64,000 nucleotides of DNA from Physcia stellaris (Eukaryota > Ascomycota > Lecanoromycetes > Caliciales > Physciaceae): positions 1-64,000 of the forward strand of contig JABSSW010000046.1 in the NCBI GenBank assembly GCA_018902385.1, read 5' to 3'. A program made the translations under genes and the position numbers. Below the pieces are notes generated by a model that did no database searches, was not told where the DNA came from, and saw only the letters and a list, made by a program, of their open reading frames with translations. The first letter of the stretch is position 1; the number at the start of each line of letters is the position of its first letter. This document shows positions 39,546 to 48,260 of the stretch, piece after piece.

Positions 39546-39703
39546 GAACACGATCGACAGCTTTCCAAGCTGTCTAGTCCTCCTAGCAGCGACCAACGCC
39601 GCTGAGCCGTACCAGAGCCGTTGGGCATCGCCAGAACCGCAGGGTATCACCAACTCCGCTGGAAGAAATTTGTTTATTATTGTATTAGAAACCACATCAG
39701 CAT

Positions 39704-39767
39704 ATCTACCTACCGATACATTTATCTACCTACCGACCTACCGACCAGCAGACCTACCTACCGACTC
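39704..39767 (+). repeat. CTAC/CGAC tetranucleotide leader
   Basis: Imperfect run of CTACCTACCGAC-type units immediately before the ATG at 39,775. Elements C and the 7.2-kb candidate have TTTA-type runs at the matching place, which is what C-to-T mutation of this leader would produce. It lies in the presumed 5' untranslated leader. Confidence 0.6.
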
Positions 39768-39774
39768 GTACACC

Positions 39775-41118
39775 ATGATTGCTCCCGAGTTCATTGAACG
39801 GTGAACCTCCTTCGCGACGTATCCTTCTACATTACTGCCTACCGCATATCACCTCGCTAACTCTGGATTTACATACAAACAAAATGCCGATATACCAGGC
39901 CATGTCCATTGCATCGAATGCGACCTTCAATTCTACGAATTCAAGCCTAATGAGAACGCATATCACAAGCACTGTCAATACGCCCCGACATGTCCTTGAA
40001 TACTCGCAGTCAAGCAGTATCTAGCCAATTCAAAAGCCAGTATCAATGCACCAAGCAAGGCCGCAGTGGCCGCAATGCCTACACCCCCCCCTACACCAAA
40101 GCAGTCGCCTGCTGCACCAACCGAAACACCAGCTACAATGCCCGCAGTCCTAACACCCCCTGCAACACCTCCTCCACCGAGTGAGCCAGCATCAGTGCTC
40201 ACACCACCTACCAGCCCGTCAAAAACGGCCTCGAAAACCTCACTTCCTGATACGCCACCAGTCACACCAAAGCAGTCACTTACTGCACCAGTTGCAACAC
40301 CAAGAAAGCCAATATCCTGGGCCGAAATAGCCTCACGCCCAATCGTTGCACCAAAGCCTTCGCGTCTCCCAATTCCTACAGCAAAACCAATACCCAAATG
40401 CACGAAGACTGCACCAAATACCTGCCCGCCTACACCTCCAAAGCCGACCCCAAAGCACCAGAAACCCTACCTCACCATCGAAGACCTGTTCGAGATGTTC
40501 GCTGAGAAGCCAAAGCGAAGGAGCCTGATACACACCAAGAAGACCGAATCGCCTCCGAAGCTCTCCCGCCAAGCCAAGATCACTACATACTTCAGGCCTG
40601 CAACCAATCAGAACGCATCGATTAGTCAGGGCTCGAAAACTCCAAATCCGAGGAGTTTTCACCAGCGTATGCCCGCGGAATCGATCCGCGCCAAATCCTT
40701 ACCTCCTACCTTCACGAAACCGGCTCCTGAGAATTCGATCGTTTCGCCATACAAAATGCCCTCTATCTCCGATGGCATACCATTTACACCTGCTCCCTAC
40801 CCCTACAAAGGCCACGCACTCAACGGAGGCCCCAATTTCTGCAGCCAAAGGATCAGACCTCAACAAGTCAGCCAATCAAAAGCCGTGGATTATCAAGAAT
40901 GCGAAGATTCAATGCATGGCTCGAAAGCGAGACTATTCGCTGGGTGGTATGTTGGCCGCAAGACTTCGAAAACCTCCCCCCATACATGCCGCCGCTGCTT
41001 TCGAGCCTTCCGCTCCAATAACGACCTGCATGGGCACCTCCGCTGCACCCATTTGGAGCACCGCCGCCGCCGCTCCACCGAGCAAATCCCTCCGGGTCAA
41101 CGCCAGCATCAACCCTGA
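39775..41118 (+). pseudogene. BIR-domain, PIP-box, C2H2-finger protein of element A, two in-frame TGA codons
   Basis: One frame of 448 codons from the ATG after the leader. Residues 9-74 fit a BIR domain: R..SF..YP, LA..GF.Y....D, then zinc ligands C46, C49, H66, C73 with the family's spacing CX2CX16HX6C. A Pro/Thr/Lys-rich stretch (about 100-230) follows. Then come YLTIEDLFEMFAEKPK (40,468-40,515), a PIP-box-like QAKITTYF (40,570-40,593), and a C-terminal finger C-RR-C-FRAFRSNNDLHG-H-LRCT-H near 40,990. TGA interrupts at codons 10 (39,802) and 75 (39,997), both at expected Trp-type places. The uninterrupted part, 40,066-41,118, could still be made as 350 residues. BIR proteins bind peptides and PIP boxes bind PCNA; their role here is unknown. 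Confidence 0.82.
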
Positions 41119-41261
41119 AGAAAGGTCTAGACAGTCCCGCACCGAGCGCAATCCACTGAGACAACTGGGCCAATCGACGGAGAACTCGATGAATTCCTTA
41201 CTTCTTTCTTTGTATTACTAATAGATTTCTCATGGATGGATCGCATGTCCCCGCCACGCGG

Positions 41262-41279
41262 CACAACGAGGGCGTTGTG
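41262..41279 (+). other. Hairpin 22 nt before the 3' LTR of element A
   Basis: CACAACG, loop AGGG, CGTTGTG: a perfect 7-bp stem. Equivalent hairpins with other stem sequences stand 22 and 23 nt before the 3' LTRs of elements B and C. A G-rich step GGTGGCAT lies just before the LTR; B and C have GTGAACAT there, a possible polypurine-tract equivalent. Confidence 0.55.
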
Positions 41280-41301
41280 GTCTTCTTTCGTTGGTGGCAT
41301 C

Positions 41302-41452
41302 TGTTACGGTAAACCTGCACATAGGGCTGGAGTCAGGATATCTTGACCAGAAGGGACTAGCGCCTTGGCACTCTGGCCCATATCTCGCACTCTGCCTCCT
41401 AGATAGTAACAATCAAGCATATTATCCACCCACATCACGATTTATCGTAACA
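41302..41452 (+). repeat. 3' LTR of element A
   Basis: 151 bp, TGTTACG..CGTAACA, followed by the GTGAT target duplication. One mismatch to the 5' LTR. Confidence 0.95.
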
Positions 41453-42165
41453 GTGATGATAAAAATTTTATCGATTGATTCAAATTGTTTGTCTCGTGAT
41501 ATCAATTTGATGTTGCAAAAATTTTCAGAATCGTTAACGCGTTCAATTGTTTGTTTATTAATGTTCGTCGAAATTACTTTTGACGAATTGTAAAAATTGA
41601 TCATTTTTCACGACATTCATTACATTCACGTTTTGTCGCATGCAATGTACACATCAATTTTCGCATACGCGAAAATATCAAAATTTTAAACATTGTTACG
41701 ATGATTTTATTAACATGATCAAATTGCTCATTTCATCGTAAATCGATTTGATGTTTTCACGATTTTTGACGAATCGATTTCGCGAACGAAATCGATTTCA
41801 CGACATTTCGAATTTATTTATTCATTTTATCAATTATTCAATTCAACGTCATTCAACAGCATATTTAAATCGCGCAAAACGTTCATCGTTAACAACAAAA
41901 ACATTCAATTGATCGTTTCGAAACGAAATTGAAAAAAAAACGAAAAATAATATGACGAACGTATATCGAATTCAACATTTGACAAATTCAACATCGAATT
42001 AATATCGTTATTTTATCACATCGAATGTTAAAATCGAAATTCGTCTTGACGCATTCAAGAAATCAAATTTTCTATATATGTTTTTGCAAATTTCATGTAT
42101 TTGTTTTTCATTTCGATATTTTCGTGTAATTATGTAATTAATTCATATTTCTGCATAGCATTTCA

Positions 42166-42905
42166 CACGACATTCAATAATTTTTACATTGTGTCAATTA
42201 TCATGCGACGAAAATCAACATTTCACATTCAATGTATTCATTAATTTTATTTAGTTATTTTATTTTACAATCATTTTTTTGTAAATATAATGTTCATTTT
42301 TCAAATATTACAACAATTCGCTGTTCAATCATTGCGATATATATTTATTCAAATTCATTAAAATTTGTTCATTTCAAAATATCAAAAATTTTATCACATT
42401 TTTCAAATCTAATTTCATCATCATTCATTTTTTTTATAAAATTGAAATAAAATTTTTGATTTTTTGTCAAATTTATTCAAAATTAAACAATCGAATGTAA
42501 AAATTTTTTTCGATCGTCGTATTTTTTTCGATTATTGATTTTATGTTTCGACGATTATTTGCGATGAAACATGCGTTGTGCAATTGTATAAACATGACAG
42601 AAATTTCGTTGCAAAAAAAAAATTTCGTTGCACGATATCGACGAAAAATTTGCGAAAAAAATTCGTTGCATATTATCGACGAAAATTTGCGAATTTTCAA
42701 TTAATACGTCAAATCACAAAAACAATATACGTTGAAACATCAACAATTTTCGTGCGTTGAACAATACATTAAATCATTTGTCAATTATTTGAATATTGAT
42801 CAATGAACGCGTTTATTGATCAATATTTGTTTATTGATCAATGAACGCGTTGATTGACGAATGAACGTACGTTGATTGAGCAATAAACTTATTGATGTAT
42901 GAACG
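42166..42905. other. Right margin of the AT-rich isochore
   Basis: AT-rich relic without a gene. Short tandem units occur at 42,605-42,700 (TTTCGTTGCA..ATCGACGAAAA) and 42,780-42,900 (TATTGATCAATGAACGCGTT-like units). Composition changes to normal within a few tens of bases after 42,900, which marks the isochore border. Confidence 0.6.
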
Positions 42906-44800
42906 GGCACATCGCTTAGCTGTCTGGAGAAGTTTGATTCGTGATGAAAGAGGTGAGTTATCAATAAGCGAAGAAGAGTGCGCTCACTACCGATCAATTC
43001 TGGAGTGCACTTCTCCTTTCTGGATGAGCGGTAAACAGGACAACTCCTGAGTAAAAGACGATCTCGCAAAGGTGGTTGTTGATTTTAAGCATGACGTCCA
43101 AAGCTTTTCGGATTGCAAGAAGGCTAACAATTCTTGATGCAAGGTAGATTTTCAATTATTTGTTTTTCTCTAATCTCTCCTGCTCCTTTCCATTCCTACT
43201 TATTTGAGAATAGAAATAAGAAATCCGTACTCTTGATATGACTTCTCACCTTTGCTTATTGAGTCTTCAAGTACCAAGAAAGACAGGCTGATAAGTTCGT
43301 CCCAAATACTTTAGCGCAACAGCACCGCAACCTTCCGACGACCTCAACTTTCAGATCCAACGAGGACGCTACATCCACTATGATGTGCGAGAGCACGCCA
43401 TGGCTGGTACAATGAATGGCAACGCTGCCCACGGAACCAATCTTTCATTCAACGTACCTCTTTGCTTTCAATGAATTTGTTGGCGTAACTGATTCTGCCA
43501 AGACGAATCGCACATTGCAGCGGTTCGTCTGGAGGGTTTATCTTTCGAATGAAACGGAATGCTCTGCTACAGGGATTGGCTGTTTTGAATTTATATTTGC
43601 AAAAGAATCTCGAAGCAACGATTGATTCTGCTGCATCGATTGCAACTTGCAATTACTGTAACTCCACTTCCCACCGCACGCTCTGACGCTATGGACAGCG
43701 ACTGTAAACCCTTCCCCGAGACCTCCCTCGGTTCTCCCGAATACGCTATCCCATGGTGCTACTTTTTACGATACACTGACAGATCTACGCTTACCCGACA
43801 TGGGGCGAAAGCAGAAGATGATGTTTTTTTCATGTCAATTGCATATCGTCTTCAAATGCGTTGTGCCAAATACGGGTACGCGTTTTGTCGTAATGGATGG
43901 GTCGGAGACGATGCATCAGAGAAGAATAGCATCACATCCGACCATGGAATAATGAACGTCATGATTGTTTCCGGAACCATTAGTCTCTTTGGCGCAATTT
44001 TTTGCATTCAATAGATTTGTTGACGTAACTGATCAAGCCAAGGCGAATCCTACATTGTGACCGTTCGTCTGAGGGCTTACCTTACGAATGGAATGGAATG
44101 GAATGAATGGAATACTCACTCCGATATCATCTGCTACAGGGATCGGTGTTATGGATTTATCATCGCAAAGAACCTCCCGGAGCAAGAATCAAACCTGATG
44201 CTCGGTTGCAGCTTGCAATTCCTGTATTTCCACTTCGGAACGCATGCTCTGACGATACGAACAGCGATTGTAAACCAGCTCTTGCTATTTCCTCAAGGCT
44301 TTCCTCAAGTTTCCAAAACACGCTATCGAGCAGCTGGATTTGTGCTCACGGCTATGATACTGCTGGAAGCCTATGACCGTCAATGCTTTCCCAACTATAA
44401 AATCCCAGGCACAGAAGCTTTGATGGAAGGAGACATTAATATTGAGAGCACGATATTCCGCAACATCCGCCTGCCTAAAGCAGGTGATGGCGGTGGGCTC
44501 CAGCTTCAGCTTAGAACGGTATCGCTTTCGACCGAAGTCGAGGCCTTGGGGTTTTGAACATTGTCCATCTCTCGTGACTTCTTACGGGAGTATCGACGAT
44601 TTGGAACTATGGAGCTGCTGCTGTGGAGTGTGTTCCAGATCTACATCTTACGGAGTTGGGAATATCACCCACTTCTCGAAAGGCGACGTCGCTCCCCATG
44701 TATCATCGCAAAATTAGACGAATCGGGAGAGGTCGATGATTTTATCGGTTAGCTAGGACGAGAGCTGGGCAGGTTTCGGTAGAACTCCGGTTGCATCATA
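42906..44800 (+). repeat. Decayed tandem duplication next to the isochore, no firm gene
   Basis: About 43,440-43,770 and 43,990-44,340 are diverged direct repeats, offset by roughly 550 bp. They share TTCAAT.AATTTGTTG.CGTAACTGAT, GTTCGTCTG.GGG, CTGCTACAGGGAT and GCAGCTTGCAATT-like blocks. The second unit keeps an open frame at 44,057-44,557 (166 codons) whose first half aligns with the first unit (VRLRAYLTN against VWRVYLSN), where stops interrupt it. A likely intron (GTACCT..GCAG) sits near 43,457-43,518. The protein is not recognised. It could be an ancestral gene pair in decay. Confidence 0.4.
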
Positions 44801-44837
44801 GCATTCGAAGTGGGAGGGCTCCCTTCCCCTCTGAGGC

Positions 44838-45272
44838 ATGACTCCACGATTTGCCGGAAAAAGAAAAGAGTGCGAGCGACATGATCAAGATCCCGCAACT
44901 TTCTTCCCCCCGGTCTCTAAGGAGGAAGTAAAGAGTACTCGGCGAGTGGGGATTCGAGATCACTTTCGTCTATTACTTGGAGTTGCGGTGCACTCTGAAA
45001 ATGCAAGGAAAAGTCTGGTCCCGAGAATCATTCTGAGGGTTGTTCCCACATGGACGAGAGCTTGGGGCAGATATCCCGAGGTCCAGCAGACTGGGTCTGC
45101 AGTGAGGGCATCTGCACTCCTTGCTAGGTTTCTTGAGGCGGCGCAAGCGGCACAACCTACTGTAAGCCCCGAAAGCGCCGGACTATATGCGTCGCAGTCC
45201 CGACAGAGAGGTATCCAAGAGAATCAAGCGATTAGCCGACTGGCGACGCGACTCGAGAAACTACTCTCGTAA
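44838..45272 (+). CDS. Small hypothetical protein, doubtful
   Basis: A 144-codon frame ending in an Ala/Gln-rich helix (ALLARFLEAAQAAQPTVSPE) and a second short helix. Codon use is ordinary for the window. No domain, signal peptide or homologue is recognised. It lies between the decayed duplication and the DUF3632-like gene, on the same strand as both. It could be an exon of a larger gene or chance. Confidence 0.3.
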   Translation: MTPRFAGKRKECERHDQDPATFFPPVSKEEVKSTRRVGIRDHFRLLLGVAVHSENARKSLVPRIILRVVPTWTRAWGRYPEVQQTGSAVRASALLARFLEAAQAAQPTVSPESAGLYASQSRQRGIQENQAISRLATRLEKLLS

Positions 45273-45498
45273 ATTTGGAGTAATCATAGCAACTTATTCG
45301 AATCCTTCCGGAGACTTAAATTGAAAAACCTTGGCCTAGCTCCAGGAATCAGTAGCAGAGTAGCCGTTCATCTTCCGACAACAAAAGTAGAGAATGCCGT
45401 TGTGTTGCTCAGGAAATTGCGGGCTGTTTCGCGGAGAGTGTAGTCGTTAAAGGATTCAGCGTTATGATGCTCTGAATCATACCGTATCTTGGTACAAC

Positions 45499-46567
45499 AT
45501 GAGGCTGTTCATCGCCTCCAACCTCCTAATGGCCGCCTTTGGACTTGCCTCCGCATTCGTTGTCCCTACTCATCCCGCTCTGATTATCCCCACGCTTCCC
45601 GTGTCAAGCAACCACAGTGTAGCTATTCCGAGCAGCAGGTCGATCAAGGCTTGGGCTGACGCGGCGCGGAGTGACCCTCGTCGACAAGGCGTTGTGTCGC
45701 AGCGTACGATTAATATTCTGGCAAACATGCTCGAAGGCAGAGAAGTCCCAGAGAGCGCCGCTATCTCAATTGCTGCAGTATACGATCCTTTGATCAGACA
45801 ACGGGCCCCCATAGGTCCTGTTTGGGGGGTGTGGGCCAATTTGTGTGATGCTATTAGAGCGCTAGGTGGCGATGCGGAGATCGACCTACATTTAATCCGG
45901 CTTTTGAACGCGATGGCGAGACTTCCAGACGTTACAGATCGGAGCGGCAGGCCCATTGGTCCAGGAGGTGGATTTTCAGGGGTTTACTGGAAGGACCTAC
46001 CAGGCATGGCGCCAATCTTTAGACAATACGCAATCAGTGAGTTTCCATGATATCTTAGTTTTCACGAGCTGCTATTGAGAAGGAAACTCACGGAAATTAG
46101 GTGTCGAGCCTGGATCATCCGAAATGCCCGACGAAGGTGACTGGACCGACGCTCAAAGGCAGACTCTGATGAATGTTGTCACCTTCGGCGCACTGTACCT
46201 GGTTCATGGCGAGAAGGACATAGGCATGGCCTTTCATGCTAAGATTGGCCTCCTGGATGGACTCGAAGTGCCTTACCGCACACCCATAGAGATACGTCGC
46301 GCGAGATCAATTGTACCGCCAGCAGCTGTCTGGATCCTGGGCGCGGGAGAGACAATACTTGAACTTTGCACCCATGGCAAGCTGGATACAGAAGGCGATT
46401 GTAGCTTAGTCCAGTGGACCTACTGGAAGAAAAGGTTCCATGAGATTGCTACGAGCCCGATGCTGCCCTATGATGTCCGAGATATTGCTGAAAAGGCAGT
46501 CATGAGGATGGAAGACCTTGGGGGTCAGATTCAGCGTCAAAATACCTCCCATGTTCCTTCTAGTTAG
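45499..46567 (+). CDS. Secreted DUF3632-like protein
   Basis: Two exons, 45,499-46,036 and 46,101-46,567, with a 64-bp intron (GTGAGT..TTAG), give 334 residues. The N-terminus MRLFIASNLLMAAFGLASAF is a typical signal peptide. The body follows the fungal DUF3632 pattern: WGVWANLCDAIRAL, LIRLLNAMARLPD, VYWKDLPGMAPIFRQ, VPPAAVWILGAGETI, and a C-terminal W.YWKKRFHEIA..........IAEKAVMRM helix. The biochemical role of the family is unknown. Members I recall are mostly without a signal peptide, so secretion is notable. It is the first clear host gene right of the AT-rich block. The splice join preserves the frame through SVEPGSSEMPDE. Confidence 0.8.
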
Positions 46568-47392
46568 CATTGGCTTTCAGCGCCTGACGACTAGCAAACT
46601 AGGAAGAGAAGTCTCTTTCTTCCAGAATTTCAATTTAATTATAGAAACAATTCGCCTTAGCAATCAGGGTTGTTCTATTGACTCTCGGTCATCATGCTGT
46701 TCCACAGAGTAGAAGTGTTGAGCTCATCTCATCTACCAGCACGCTTGGATCTTAAGCTTTGGTCGCGACGAATGGCGAACGGATATTATCATAGGGCGCT
46801 GGTACCTATAATGGACGTTTGACAAGGTAAATAGAGTTTCTGTATCAAAGAGGTAGGATTGGCGCGGGGAGGTTGAGTTACTCGCAGTGCGGAAAGTTTT
46901 AGCTTTGACATTTCCCACGGCCTCTGCCTGGTGTGCTTCGACCATTAAGGTCGGCGTGCGCTGAAAGCCTGGAGTTTGCATCGGGCTGATCAACCTGTTC
47001 CGCTGAAGGTTCATGTGCTGGTTTCAAGCCTCCTCTATATGTGAGACAGAGTCGCAGGGTCCCCCATCTTATGCCGTCGGAGTCTGCGGATACGCGCTTA
47101 TGGACGATTCTAAGAACGTCGCTTGCTGGTCCTTCACATGTGAGAACTGTGATGCGCGAAGAGCAAGATGAATCTTGCATGCACCCATGTGGAAACCTTT
47201 TTCCCACCGATTTTTCCGGGAAACCTCGCATTCATCTCACCATTTCTTCCGAGTGCATATGCCGGAACGTGCCCCTAAGTGATCCGTGAATACTACATCC
47301 CTTGACCTTCTCGACGACAAGTTTACCCCTTCGATTTAGAGCTGATTGAGTAGCTTTCATCCAGGTGCTGTCACTTCTTGTCGCGTCTTGCC
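46568..47392. other. Intergenic, nothing recognised
   Basis: About 820 bp of ordinary composition. Short frames occur on both strands, none with a motif or signal peptide. No RNA gene seen. Confidence 0.5.
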
Positions 47393-48260
47393 ATGAAGTG
47401 GATTTCTCCTTTGTTCCTCGCAGCATCCTCGCTATCCAACCAAGTTTCAGCCTTAGCACTTGCCACAAACTCTAATGCCAATGTGGGGTCCTCTTCGTTA
47501 CTCGATAATGCCGGTAATCCGGCGGTCAATTCGCTCACCGTTTCGAAGTTGACATCGCGTTACCCGAAAGTGCCGTATGAAATCCATCTACCTGGCTACA
47601 ATAACATTATGTCCATCTACGCAGTCGACGGATTGCTTGAAAACCAAAAAGGAAAGATACATCTCCCAGACCTACGGAGATTCATTCAAGACTACATGGA
47701 CGCCATTACACGCGAATACCGCGCTCAGGAATTCATGCCCAGGATTGCTCGAGACTGGACAATAAATCTCGAATCCTTTACGTATGTACCCAAACAGTAT
47801 CGCCAGGGCATAGTTCATACCTACGCCAAAAGACATAATCGCTGACGCTTGTTTGCACTTACAGAAAATGGACAATCTCAATTAGTGGGGGTGTCTTCGG
47901 CCGTCCTTTGCCGACCATGATGGCTCTGCAAAGTCTTAGAGCGCTAGATCGACAGCTGCAGCTGCATGGTCCGGCTAGCATCTGGTTTACTATGGGCGAA
48001 GGTCCTTTGTTCGAAGGTAAGGGGGAATTAAAGATTTTGCAAATACAACCAAACTCTGCGAACGATATGGTAGCGAGTGAGAAGAGGTCACAGCGGGCAG
48101 ATTGAGCCTGATGGTCCACAGACGTCGGATAAAGCAAGCTCTAAAAGTGTGTCTTGACGGGCCTCATCGGACTTTCGGTTCCTCATATCCTCCGGAACAT
48201 ATCTTTCCCGGTACTTCATGGTTCTCCCAGGCACAACCGAGCTCCAGTAGTTCATGCTAG
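47393..48260 (+). CDS. Small secreted protein of unknown function
   Basis: Best model: exons 47,393-47,781, 47,865-48,016 and 48,094-48,260 (235 residues). The first intron is GTATGT..ACAG; the second is GTAAGG..ACAG. The start MKWISPLFLAASSLSNQVSALALA is a signal peptide. An in-frame ATG five codons earlier at 47,378 would hide it, so the later start is preferred. The mature part has ISISGGVFGRPLPTMMALQSLRALD, then a third-exon tail RLSLMVHRRRIKQALKVCLDG. Only a single Cys pair is seen. No family is recognised. Position beside a transposon block and secretion suggest an effector-like gene; this is inference. The third exon is the least certain part. Confidence 0.6.

Larger units (their letters stand above)
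39379..41452 (+). mobile_element. Young LTR element carrying a BIR / PIP-box / C2H2 gene (element A)
   Basis: Two 151-bp LTRs (39,379-39,529 and 41,302-41,452) begin TGTTACG, end CGTAACA and differ at one position. A perfect target duplication GTGAT flanks the element (39,374-39,378 and 41,453-41,457). The matching empty site is near 5,878 in the other Gypsy copy. At 2,074 bp it holds one long ORF and no Gag, protease, RT, RNase H or integrase. Its composition is ordinary, in sharp contrast to the isochore around it. LTR ends, primer-site motif and 3' hairpin tie it to elements B and C. Movement would need another element's enzymes. Confidence 0.93.
36520..42165 (+). mobile_element. Second copy of the Gypsy chromovirus (3' part), split by two insertions
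   Basis: 36,520-37,630, 38,598-39,378 and 41,453-42,165 match 3,990-6,580 in order: integrase, chromodomain region, finger-like tail and 3' terminal region. The copy starts inside the polyprotein, so it is 5'-truncated or was cut by the neighbouring element. Two younger insertions interrupt it: 37,631-38,597 and element A at 39,379-41,452. The 1-6,580 copy shows both empty sites. Confidence 0.85.

Noticed and set aside
39298-39577. Frames in and around the LTRs of element A (both strands, repeated at 41,230-41,593)
   Set aside because: The same sequence occurs in both LTRs and runs into the flanks, so these are LTR read-through.
39975-41173. Minus-strand frames opposite the element A ORF, including a 142-codon Gly/Val-rich one
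   Set aside because: Their composition is the mirror of the Pro/Thr-rich + frame, whose motifs are conserved in element C.
39379-41452. Element A as a host gene between two unrelated short repeats
   Set aside because: The TG..CA ends, perfect 5-bp duplication and the empty site in the other Gypsy copy show it moved as a unit.
1-42900. Dozens of open frames of 60-200 codons rich in Asn, Lys, Ile, Phe and Gln
   Set aside because: They reflect AT-rich mutated DNA. Only frames with recognisable retroelement or finger motifs were kept.
42800-43069. Minus-strand 89-codon frame across the isochore border
   Set aside because: It spans the composition break and includes the short tandem units. No motif found.
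46733-47468. Several overlapping frames on both strands between the DUF3632-like and secreted-protein genes
   Set aside because: No signal peptide, domain or convincing splice structure.
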